Part shown: positions 1 to 5,069 of the stretch, piece after piece | Numbering within the stretch: the first letter of the stretch is position 1 | Layout: each line of letters opens with the position of its first letter | Origin: Treponema sp. | Lineage (GTDB): Bacteria > Spirochaetota > Spirochaetia > Treponematales > Treponemataceae | NCBI GenBank assembly: GCA_017963165.1 | Contig: JAGCTZ010000137.1 | Coordinates: forward strand, 1-6,291 | DNA length: 6,291 nucleotides | Direction of reading: 5' to 3' | The notes under the pieces: model-generated | Told to the model about the DNA's origin: nothing | The model's database searches: none | The model's input: only the letters and a program-made list of their open reading frames with translations | Translations under genes and position numbers: made by a program

Positions 1-584
1 CAAACGATGTGTCATTGTCGGGCTCGACCCGACAATCTGTCGCAATCAACATCGAATACGCAGGTATGCTTTTCAATGCACCATATCCGGAAGATACAGC
101 TGCCCGCGAAAACGCACAGATTGAAGCACGATTTGAAGTTCTTAAAGAGCTCATTGGTAAAACCCGTGCTCTTCGCGTAGACTGTGGTATTGATCCTGCA
201 AATAAAATCAATATTGCTATCCGTGTAGAAAAGGGAAGCGAAGCTGAAGTTTGTAAAGAAAAGGTTGAAATGATTCAGCTTTTGGCAGGTATTGCAAAGG
301 TTGATTTTGTTGAAGCAAAACCGGAAAGTTCAATTGGAACTGTAGGCAAAGGCTTTGAGTCATTTATTCTTGTTGATGAAAATATCAATAAGGAACAGCT
401 GGTTACTCGTTTCCAGAAAACTCTGGAAAAAGAAGAAGGCTATGCCCGCATGAGCGAAAACAAACTCAACGGTAACTTTGCAAAGCACGCTCCAGAAAAC
501 CTTATTCAGGAAGAACGTGACCGCCTTGCAGAAAGTCAGCGTAAGATAGAAACACTTAAGGGCTACCTTAAGGAGCTTATGTAG
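1..584 (+). CDS. valS: Valyl-tRNA synthetase, C-terminal part (5' end outside window)
   Basis: This is the last ~194 codons of ValRS, which charges tRNA-Val in the cytoplasm. The frame is open from base 3, so the GTG at 9 is not a real start and the gene enters from the left. The visible part begins at the end of the anticodon-binding region, with an APYPE motif followed by a helix (FEVLKELIGKTRALR) and a family-typical segment reading DPANKINIAI. It ends in the ValRS C-terminal coiled-coil arm that contacts tRNA (KLNGNFAKHAPENLIQEERDRL, then a heptad-like tail to KELM). Family knowledge supports the name: this APYP-helix-coiled-coil order is diagnostic. One oddity is that bases 10-38 are a palindromic repeat arm translated in frame as a loop reading SLSGSTRQS. 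The next gene starts inside the stop codon, so the two are translationally coupled. Confidence 0.95.
   Translation, partial: NDVSLSGSTRQSVAINIEYAGMLFNAPYPEDTAARENAQIEARFEVLKELIGKTRALRVDCGIDPANKINIAIRVEKGSEAEVCKEKVEMIQLLAGIAKVDFVEAKPESSIGTVGKGFESFILVDENINKEQLVTRFQKTLEKEEGYARMSENKLNGNFAKHAPENLIQEERDRLAESQRKIETLKGYLKELM
10..38 (+). repeat. Palindromic repeat arm (29 bp) inside valS
   Basis: The arm contains a perfect 9-bp stem (14-22 with 28-36) around a 5-base CTCGA loop. It matches the arm at 4402-4430 (other strand) at all but one base, a loop change. The codons read in frame as SLSGSTRQS, preceded by N-D, the residues that typically end the partner arm of this repeat type. The other arm probably lies just left of the window (inference). 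Confidence 0.85.
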
Positions 585-1081
585 TGAAAAAGATTGGTCT
601 GTTTGTTTCTACAGTTCTTCTTTCTCTGCTGCTTGCAGGCTGCTTTAATGAAAAAAACAGTCCTTTTTACGACAGCCAGTGGGTAATGCAGAACCTGGAC
701 AACAATGCAGACCTTTACTATCATCATCTGATTTTGTCGCCGGGCCACAAGGTAATGCTCAGAGTTTCTTATGCAGATTCGTCAAACATTATCGTGTGGA
801 ACGGCACCTACAAAATTAATTCAAAAAAAATAAAGTTCGATTTTACAGAATGTGAACGCTACGAAAATGGAAAGAAGGTGGGCAACTACGATGCTGGTCA
901 GCTCATAAAATTTTATTCCGGAGACTTTCTTTATTCTGCTGCACCTCTTGCCGATGATAAGGGGAATGAACGCTGGCATCTTTTGCTGATGAGATCGCAG
1001 AATTATTTTTACGGAGACGGCTCTGATATTTTTGGAAATCAGTTTGAGGATTTTATAAAGGTGGAGAAGGGGGAATTGTAA
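584..1081 (+). CDS. Small lipoprotein of unknown function
   Basis: Length is 165 aa, starting at a GTG that shares one base with the valS stop (TAGTG). An AGGAG at 571-575, 8 nt upstream, supports this start. Residues 1-20 are a classic lipoprotein signal: MKK, a hydrophobic stretch, then the lipobox LLAGC with Cys20 as the predicted lipidation site. The mature part is rich in aromatic residues and alternating polar/hydrophobic segments (for example IIVWNGTYKINSKKIKFDF), which suggests a small beta-rich domain. A lipocalin-like fold is possible but unproven. I do not recognise the family. It is translated from the valS message and its stop abuts the start of the HD gene, so all three genes are likely one operon. 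It should sit on a membrane facing the periplasm or the surface; no interaction partner is evident. Confidence 0.88.
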   Translation: MKKIGLFVSTVLLSLLLAGCFNEKNSPFYDSQWVMQNLDNNADLYYHHLILSPGHKVMLRVSYADSSNIIVWNGTYKINSKKIKFDFTECERYENGKKVGNYDAGQLIKFYSGDFLYSAAPLADDKGNERWHLLLMRSQNYFYGDGSDIFGNQFEDFIKVEKGEL

Positions 1082-1708
1082 ATGGCAAAGCAGAAATATG
1101 AGATGAAAACCGAACGTTCCAAAAAAATGGATACTGAAGCAATGCAGCAGCTTTCGGATATGCGTCTTGCTCCATATATGCAGCTTGCAACAGGTCTTAT
1201 TGGAAAAGAACGTCATGCCGGTGGAAACATGTTCCGCCATCAGATGGATACCCTTGCAATTCTCATTGATTACGGATATATAGATTCAGTTCTTCTTAAA
1301 GCCTCAATTGTTCATGATACTGTAGAAGATATAGAAGGCTTTGACAAAAATCAGATTATCCACTGCGATCCTGAAGGCCCGGATGTTCTTGAAATCGTTC
1401 TTGAAGTGACCCGTCGCCAGAACGAATCTAAACAGGAATTTTTGCGACGTATTCTTGATTACGGAAGTCAGAAAGCAAAAATCCTTAAATGTGCAGACCG
1501 CATTTCAAACATGATTTCTTTGGGCTACGTAACAGACCCAGAATTCATTGAACGTTACTGTGACGAAACAGAATACTTCCTTCTTCCAATGGCTCTTGAA
1601 GTAGATTTTAATATGTACAACGAGCTTATTTCACTTTTGATGACACGCAGACGCTATCTTGAAGACGGCGGCTACTTTGATAACCGCAAAAAAGAATCGT
1701 CTATGTAG
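1082..1708 (+). CDS. Single-domain HD hydrolase, RelA/SpoT-like (candidate (p)ppGpp hydrolase)
   Basis: This 208-aa protein starts directly after the preceding stop (TAA then ATG), with a purine-rich GGAGAAGGGGG run upstream. The HD metal-site motifs appear in order: His53 after an RHAGG..F segment, His78-Asp79 (IVHDTVEDI) with Glu82-Asp83, and Asp139 in KCADRISNM. This spacing matches the hydrolase half of RelA/SpoT and Mesh1-type small alarmone hydrolases, which remove the 3' pyrophosphate from (p)ppGpp using a divalent metal. No synthetase, TGS or ACT domain follows; the protein ends in a charged helix ([13 protein letters not shown]). The substrate is inferred from motifs only, and another nucleotide pyrophosphate is possible. 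Being in an operon with valS would link alarmone turnover to tRNA charging. The last codons overlap the likely gap -35 region. Confidence 0.85.
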   Translation: MAKQKYEMKTERSKKMDTEAMQQLSDMRLAPYMQLATGLIGKERHAGGNMFRHQMDTLAILIDYGYIDSVLLKASIVHDTVEDIEGFDKNQIIHCDPEGPDVLEIVLEVTRRQNESKQEFLRRILDYGSQKAKILKCADRISNMISLGYVTDPEFIERYCDETEYFLLPMALEVDFNMYNELISLLMTRRRYLEDGGYFDNRKKESSM

Positions 1709-1734
1709 ACTATTTCACCAAAAAACACTATTAT
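1706..1734 (+). promoter_or_regulatory. Probable gap promoter
   Basis: A -35-like TAGACT (1706-1711, overlapping the stop of the HD gene) and a -10-like TATTAT (1729-1734) are separated by 17 bases. This would give a leader of about 35 nt ahead of gap. Both boxes are imperfect, and read-through from the upstream operon is also possible because no terminator lies between the genes. Confidence 0.45.
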
Positions 1735-1762
1735 ATGGTAACAACTTAAAAAATATTTTTTT

Positions 1763-1767
1763 AGGAG
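1763..1767 (+). promoter_or_regulatory. Ribosome binding site of gap, fixes the start
   Basis: AGGAG lies 8 nt before the ATG at 1776. The open frame extends 39 codons further upstream to 1659, but that extension overlaps the HD gene and has no homology to GAPDH, so 1776 is the start. Confidence 0.85.
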
Positions 1768-1775
1768 ATATAATT

Positions 1776-2816
1776 ATGGCAGATGTAAAAGTTGCTATTA
1801 ATGGTTTCGGCCGTATTGGTCGTTTGGCTTTCCGCCAGATGTTTGGCGCAAAGGGTTATGAAATCGTTGCTATTAACGATTTGACAAAGCCTTCTATGCT
1901 TGCTCATCTTTTGAAGTATGATACAGCACAGGGTGGATACTGTGGTAAGATTGGTGAAAACCTCCACACTGTTTCAGCTGATGATGATGCAGGAACAATC
2001 ACAGTTGACGGAAAAGTTCTTAAGATTTATGCAGAAAAAGATGCTAAGGACTGTCCATGGGGCGAACTCAAGGTAGACGTAGTACTTGAATGTACAGGTT
2101 TCTACTGCTCAAAAGAAAAGTCACAGGCTCATATCGACGCTGGTGCACGCAAGGTTGTAATTTCTGCTCCTGCAGGTAACGACCTCCCAACAATCGTTTA
2201 CAATGTAAACCACACAACACTTACAAAGAACGACAACATCATTTCTGCAGCTTCTTGTACAACAAACTGTCTTGCTCCAATGGCTAAGGCTTTGAATGAT
2301 GCTTATCCAATCCAGTCTGGAATTATGTCTACAATCCACGCTTACACTGGTGACCAGATGATTCTTGATGGTCCACACCGCAAGGGTGACCTCCGCCGTG
2401 CACGTGCTGGTGCTGCTAACATCGTTCCTAACTCAACAGGTGCTGCTAAGGCTATTGGTCTTGTAATTCCTGAATTGAACGGAAAGCTCATCGGATCTGC
2501 TCAGCGTGTTCCAACACCTACAGGTTCTACAACAATGCTTTTCGCAGTTGTAAAGGGTAAGGATATTACTAAGGAATCTGTAAACGCAGCTATGAAGAAG
2601 GCTGTTACAGAATCTTTCGGATACAACGAAGATCAGATCGTATCAAGCGACATCATCGGTATGCGCTTTGGTTCTCTCTTTGATGCTACACAGACAATGG
2701 TATCTAAGATTGACGACGACACATATCAGGTAGAAGTTGTTTCTTGGTATGACAATGAAAACTCATACACATCACAGATGGTTAGAACTATCAAATACTT
2801 CAGCGAAAACTGCTAA
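1776..2816 (+). CDS. gap: Glyceraldehyde-3-phosphate dehydrogenase, NAD-dependent (type I)
   Basis: This 346-aa cytoplasmic glycolytic enzyme oxidises and phosphorylates glyceraldehyde 3-phosphate to 1,3-bisphosphoglycerate with NAD+. It has an N-terminal Rossmann motif [10 protein letters not shown] (residues 8-17) and Asp35 at the end of beta-2, as in NAD-preferring enzymes. The catalytic Cys161 lies in SAASCTTNC and the catalytic His188 in [10 protein letters not shown]. Later come the phosphate-binding STGAAKA segment and the C-terminal [13 protein letters not shown] signature. Length is slightly above the usual 330-340 aa. It starts at the ATG with an AGGAG 8 nt upstream. A rho-independent terminator follows 24 bases after the stop. 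The next enzyme of the pathway, pgk, starts about 3.3 kb downstream. Fragments of this gene's 3' end recur at 2871-2889 (inverted) and 2940-2978. Confidence 0.99.
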   Translation: MADVKVAINGFGRIGRLAFRQMFGAKGYEIVAINDLTKPSMLAHLLKYDTAQGGYCGKIGENLHTVSADDDAGTITVDGKVLKIYAEKDAKDCPWGELKVDVVLECTGFYCSKEKSQAHIDAGARKVVISAPAGNDLPTIVYNVNHTTLTKNDNIISAASCTTNCLAPMAKALNDAYPIQSGIMSTIHAYTGDQMILDGPHRKGDLRRARAGAANIVPNSTGAAKAIGLVIPELNGKLIGSAQRVPTPTGSTTMLFAVVKGKDITKESVNAAMKKAVTESFGYNEDQIVSSDIIGMRFGSLFDATQTMVSKIDDDTYQVEVVSWYDNENSYTSQMVRTIKYFSENC

Positions 2817-2840
2817 GTTTAGCTATTATTGATAATTGAA

Positions 2841-2867
2841 ACCCGGTCTTTAAGGCCGGGTTTTTTT
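2841..2867 (+). terminator. Intrinsic terminator of gap
   Basis: An 8-bp stem ACCCGGTC/GGCCGGGT (one T-G wobble) with loop TTTAA runs straight into seven Ts. Confidence 0.92.
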
Positions 2868-2870
2868 ATA

Positions 2871-2889
2871 TGAAGTATTTGATAGTTCT
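2871..2889 (-). repeat. Inverted 19-bp copy of the gap 3' end
   Basis: The reverse complement is identical to gap bases 2784-2802 (19 of 19). It also pairs with 2946-2964 (17 of 19), making an inverted repeat with a 56-base loop (2890-2945). The loop is GC-rich (roughly 59% for 2890-2940), unlike the AT-rich surroundings, and contains no credible gene. Confidence 0.85.
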
Positions 2890-2939
2890 TTCGATTCACA
2901 CGCTCGGTAAACGCTGCGCACTGCTCGCCTTTCCTCGCT

Positions 2940-2978
2940 CTGGTTAGAACTATCAAATATTTCTCAGAGAACTGCTAA
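2940..2978 (+). pseudogene. Remnant of the 3' end of a second gap gene
   Basis: Read from 2940, twelve codons give [12 protein letters not shown] followed by TAA. The intact gap ends [12 protein letters not shown] and TAA. Eleven of twelve residues are the same, yet the codons differ at five silent positions (TAC/TAT, AGC/TCA, GAA/GAG). This implies a functional paralogue that diverged under selection, not a recent copy. Nothing upstream of 2940 resembles gap, so the rest has been lost or replaced. A separate terminator follows at 3005-3041, with no similarity to that of gap. The remnant has no start codon or ribosome site and is not expected to be expressed. Confidence 0.8.
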
Positions 2979-3004
2979 TTAATTAGAATCTAGTTTAATG
3001 AGTG

Positions 3005-3041
3005 AAAAAGGGACTCCTTATAAGGGAGTCTCTTTTTTTTT
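3005..3041 (+). terminator. Intrinsic terminator (likely of the lost second gap copy)
   Basis: A stem centred on GGGACTCCTT/AGGGAGTCTC with loop ATA is followed by a run of nine Ts. A-rich sequence before the stem extends pairing into the T run, so it could act in both directions. It lies 26 bases after the remnant stop codon. Confidence 0.85.
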
Positions 3042-3081
3042 GAGAAATACTAAGTATAAATAATATCTTATGATGTGATAA

Positions 3082-3108
3082 ACGTCCTGCTTGTGCAGGG
3101 CGTTTTTT
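3082..3108 (+). terminator. Third intrinsic terminator, no gene ahead of it
   Basis: A 9-bp stem ACGTCCTGC/GCAGGGCGT (one T-G wobble) with loop TTGT is followed by six Ts. The 40 bases between it and the previous terminator hold no gene, so it may be left from a deleted gene or act as a back-up. Confidence 0.8.
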
Positions 3109-3115
3109 ATTTTAA

Positions 3116-3208
3116 CGTCACTGCGAGGAGCCGAGGGCGACGTGGCAATCTACAACTTAACAATAGGGATAGAAGTGGATTGCTTCGGCTTTGCCTCGCT
3201 ATATGGCG
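3116..3208. repeat. Dispersed-type palindromic repeat, imperfect inverted arms
   Basis: The left arm (3116-3153, containing TGCGAGGAGCCGAGGGCGAC and GTGGCAATCTAC) is an imperfect inverted match to the right arm (3175-3208). Shared blocks are GCGAGG, AGCCGA and GCAATC-AC. The sequence resembles the GTCATTGCGAGGAGC...GTGGCAATCT repeats found in many copies in diverse bacterial genomes (recalled, not searched). It ends 6 bases before the -35 box of the toxin-antitoxin operon. Confidence 0.75.
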
Positions 3209-3213
3209 AAATA

Positions 3214-3242
3214 TTGACATCTCCCTTTTCTTATTGTAAAAT
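3214..3242 (+). promoter_or_regulatory. Promoter of the toxin-antitoxin operon
   Basis: A perfect -35 TTGACA (3214-3219), a 17-base spacer and a -10 TAAAAT (3237-3242). Transcription would start near 3249, inside the operator palindrome. Confidence 0.8.
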
Positions 3243-3243
3243 C

Positions 3244-3273
3244 TAGTCAGGTTGACTAAGAGTAACTTGACTA
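3244..3273. promoter_or_regulatory. Palindromic operator of the toxin-antitoxin operon
   Basis: TAGTCAGGTT (3244-3253) and AACTTGACTA (3264-3273) form an inverted repeat, 9 of 10 bases paired, with a 10-base centre. It overlaps the predicted transcription start. That is the usual place for autorepression by an antitoxin or antitoxin-toxin complex. Confidence 0.7.
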
Positions 3274-3287
3274 ATTTTTTTTATTGC

Positions 3288-3294
3288 GAGGTGA
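3288..3294 (+). promoter_or_regulatory. Ribosome binding site that sets the antitoxin start
   Basis: GAGGTGA ends 4 nt before the ATG at 3299. The alternative TTG at 3284 lies ahead of and partly under this site, so it is unlikely to be used. Confidence 0.75.
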
Positions 3295-3298
3295 CATT

Positions 3299-3541
3299 AT
3301 GTGCCAGATGAATGTTTTGGAAGCAAAGACTAATTTTTCAAAGATTATTGCAATGCTGGAGCGTGGGGAAGAAGAAGAGGTGATAGTTGCCCGTGCGGGA
3401 AAGCCTGTAGTGAAAATCGTTTACATTGAACCGGAAGATGTTTCGCGCAGAATTGGTGTGGCAGAGGGAAAAATCTGGATATCGGATGACTTTGATGAAC
3501 CTGATGATGATATTGCCCGTATGTTCGGAATGATAGACTAG
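3299..3541 (+). CDS. Antitoxin, Phd/YefM type (VapB partner of a PIN toxin)
   Basis: This 80-aa acidic protein starts at the ATG preceded by GAGGTGA; an in-frame TTG at 3284 would add five residues. The N-terminal half has the Phd/YefM DNA-binding pattern: MNVLEAKTNFSKIIAMLERG, then EEVIVARAGKPVVKIV. The C-terminal half (RRIGVAEGKIWISDDFDEPDDDIARMFG) is the usual acidic toxin-binding tail found next to this class of VapC toxins, which wraps over the PIN active site and blocks it. The protein should repress its own promoter through the palindrome at 3244-3273. The toxin gene follows after a 10-base gap, the normal antitoxin-first order. Calling the pair VapBC reflects the toxin class; the antitoxin fold is Phd-like. 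Confidence 0.9.
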   Translation: MCQMNVLEAKTNFSKIIAMLERGEEEEVIVARAGKPVVKIVYIEPEDVSRRIGVAEGKIWISDDFDEPDDDIARMFGMID

Positions 3542-3551
3542 GGAGGTAACT

Positions 3552-3959
3552 ATGCGGCGGAATGAATTTTTGCTTGATACACATATAATTGTATGGGCCA
3601 TGAATCATGATAAAAGACTGAATGACGGGATTAAAAAGATAATTCTGAATCCACAGAATTCATTTTATTACAGTATCGCCTCCATGTGGGAAGTTCAGAT
3701 AAAACATGATAAAAACAAGATAAATATTTCCGGCAAAGAGTTTATGCATTTTTGTGAAATGTCCGGCTATCATAAGCTTCCGGTTGATGACAATCATGTA
3801 ATGGAGTTGGAAAGTCTAAAACGCGATGAATCTGCTCCTCCACACAATGATCCGTTTGACCGTATTATGCTCAGTCAGGCAATTGCAGAGGGTTTTACCT
3901 TTTTGACACATGATCCGTTGTTTCGTGGATATAATGAGCGTTGCGTTTTAGAAGTGTAA
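3552..3959 (+). CDS. vapC: VapC-type toxin, PIN-domain ribonuclease
   Basis: This 135-aa protein is the normal size for a single PIN domain. It has a GGAGGT ribosome site at 3542-3547. The acidic metal-binding residues are in place: Asp9 in LLDTHIIVW, Glu47 in SIASMWEVQIK, and Asp100/Asp103 in HNDPFDRIMLSQA, with Asp121 in FLTHDPLF. The combination of WEV.IK and HNDPFDR marks the VapC subgroup usually paired with Phd/YefM-like antitoxins. Such toxins cut RNA (often tRNA or rRNA) with Mg2+ and stop translation; the target cannot be told from this sequence. No catalytic residue is missing, so the toxin looks intact. Its stop is 7 bases from the stop of the convergent radical SAM gene, and no clear terminator lies between them. 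Confidence 0.92.
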   Translation: MRRNEFLLDTHIIVWAMNHDKRLNDGIKKIILNPQNSFYYSIASMWEVQIKHDKNKINISGKEFMHFCEMSGYHKLPVDDNHVMELESLKRDESAPPHNDPFDRIMLSQAIAEGFTFLTHDPLFRGYNERCVLEV

Positions 3960-3966
3960 TGCGCCA

Positions 3967-4932
3967 TTATTTAAGCTTACACACAAAATCGCAGAAGCTG
4001 CAGATGTCGGTTGTTTTGCCGGGGAGTTTTTTGCCGCATGCACGAAGTTGTTTTTTGAGACCGTGACGGCGATAGTGTGATAAGCCTTCTGAAAAACATC
4101 GCTGAACCATAACATTGCTGACAGCGTTATTCATGATTGTTTCGTAGCTGTCGGTTATGCGCCCAATAAATAGTGCAGGATTTTCATTTGCAAAGCCACA
4201 GCAGGGAGCAATGTTTCCGTCTGCGTGTACATAAAGAATGTTTCCGGGACCCTGACAATAGTCTTCGCGAAACCAGCGGCGACTTTGCCAGGCCCGCGGG
4301 TCGTCGGACGAGTAGGTGCGGGGGAGGGTATAGACAGGTACATTGTCATTCTCGGGCTTGACCCGGGAATCTGTATTATTGATTAGCGTGTTCTTATTGT
4401 TAGATTGTCGGGTCAAGCCCGACAATGACAGGGGTTGTTCAACTGTTTGAATATTTACAGAACCTTCCCCAAAAATTTCCTTCACGACACCTATAAATAT
4501 TTCCATGCGTTCAGTGCTTTGTCCGTGATATTCATCCCAGCTAAGCCCTATTTTTCCATCGTAGCCGGCATCGTAGAGTGTCTGAAGAGTTTGCCTTAGA
4601 TCCGATTCCTCCTTCCACCAGTCGCCGTTTGTCATAATCTGGTCAAATAACAATTCCAGAGAGACAGTTTCTTTTGTAAGGGCAAGCAGAAAATCCATAT
4701 ATAAAAAGGGTTCACCGCCGGTAAATCCTACGCGAGTAATTTTTCCGCTTTGTGCACAATTGCGTAAGAAAGTAATTGCCTGCTCAATATCAAGCTTGCG
4801 GGGGACACGATTTACAAAACAATGTTCGCATTTTAAGTTGCAGGCTGTAGTACACGAAAAAATTATTTCATCTGGATTAAATCCTATGGTTTTTCTGCTC
4901 ATAAAAGTATTATAAAAAAGATTTTGTTTCAT
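3967..4932 (-). CDS. Radical SAM protein with SPASM-like C-terminus and inserted repeat peptide
   Basis: Length is 321 aa from the first ATG. The radical SAM cluster motif CNLKCEHC (Cys31, 35, 38) binds the [4Fe-4S] cluster and SAM, and TGGEPFL (71-77) is the GGE motif. The C-terminal part has DYCQGPGN, YVHADGNIAPCCGF and a CSFCDFVC end. It totals about eight cysteines, suggesting auxiliary iron-sulfur clusters as in SPASM enzymes that modify peptides or act as protein maturases. The substrate is unknown; no precursor peptide gene is seen beside it. Residues ~168-197 are encoded by an 87-bp palindromic repeat and look like an in-frame insertion between the barrel and the C-terminal domain. 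Without it the protein is ~292 aa. Neither the ATG at 4932 nor Met11 (4902) has a clear ribosome site. A TATAAT lies 6 bases before Met11, so a shorter 311-aa product is possible. Confidence 0.88.
   Translation of the reverse strand: MKQNLFYNTFMSRKTIGFNPDEIIFSCTTACNLKCEHCFVNRVPRKLDIEQAITFLRNCAQSGKITRVGFTGGEPFLYMDFLLALTKETVSLELLFDQIMTNGDWWKEESDLRQTLQTLYDAGYDGKIGLSWDEYHGQSTERMEIFIGVVKEIFGEGSVNIQTVEQPLSLSGLTRQSNNKNTLINNTDSRVKPENDNVPVYTLPRTYSSDDPRAWQSRRWFREDYCQGPGNILYVHADGNIAPCCGFANENPALFIGRITDSYETIMNNAVSNVMVQRCFSEGLSHYRRHGLKKQLRACGKKLPGKTTDICSFCDFVCKLK
4344..4430 (-). repeat. 87-bp double-hairpin repeat inserted in frame
   Basis: Two 29-bp arms (4344-4372 and 4402-4430) are inverted copies flanking a 29-bp spacer (4373-4401). 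Each arm is itself a hairpin: 4348-4356 with 4362-4370 (one wobble), and 4404-4412 with 4418-4426 (perfect), each with a 5-base loop. The total is exactly 29 codons. On the coding strand it reads SLSGLTRQS, a spacer peptide, and DSRVKPENDN, the peptide type seen when such repeats are translated. Confidence 0.9.
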
Positions 4933-4937
4933 TACAA
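4909..4937 (-). promoter_or_regulatory. Possible promoter for the radical SAM gene, starting at Met11
   Basis: On the minus strand, TTGTAA then 16 bases then TATAAT (plus-strand 4909-4914) ends 6 bases before the ATG at 4902. If used, the message would begin at or next to that ATG (leaderless), and the first ten codons of the longer frame would not be made. Confidence 0.4.
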
Positions 4938-5057
4938 TGTTACGAATTCAAAATATTTTTGCATTTCTTTGTTACCTTTTAACTTCTGCGTTTTTATTTA
5001 TATAGATAACATTACAAATAATGAGGGCAGGCTAAAAAAAAGGCTATGTCCTTGCTC

Positions 5058-5063
5058 AGGAGA
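5058..5063 (+). promoter_or_regulatory. Ribosome binding site that sets the lipoprotein start
   Basis: AGGAGA lies 6 nt before the ATG at 5070. The upstream in-frame ATG at 5046 would place this site inside the coding region and eight residues ahead of the signal peptide, so 5070 is preferred. Confidence 0.85.
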
Positions 5064-5069
5064 TGTAAA

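Noticed and set aside
821..1240. 139-codon minus-strand open frame
   Set aside because: It is antisense to the lipoprotein and HD genes, has no ribosome site and its product has no recognisable features; the plus-strand genes have clear domain and signal motifs.
1659..1775. 39-codon N-terminal extension of gap
   Set aside because: It overlaps the HD gene, lacks homology to GAPDH, and the AGGAG at 1763-1767 points to the ATG at 1776.
2870..2947. 25-codon ATG-TAG frame reading MKYLIVLSIHTLGK...
   Set aside because: It starts right after the gap terminator, has no ribosome site or promoter, and is built from the inverted gap fragment plus the GC-rich core.
3338..3608. Two overlapping minus-strand frames across the antitoxin and toxin junction
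   Set aside because: Both are shadows of the toxin-antitoxin genes, with no ribosome site.
4173..4361. Plus-strand 62-codon frame inside the radical SAM gene
   Set aside because: It is antisense to the cysteine-rich C-terminal region and includes the repeat arm; no start signals.
4344..4430. CRISPR-like array
   Set aside because: There are only two arms, in inverted orientation, each internally palindromic, with no cas genes; they form a dispersed hairpin repeat instead.
4933..5069. Small precursor peptide gene next to the radical SAM enzyme
   Set aside because: The divergent intergenic stretch holds no short frame with a ribosome site that could serve as a substrate peptide.
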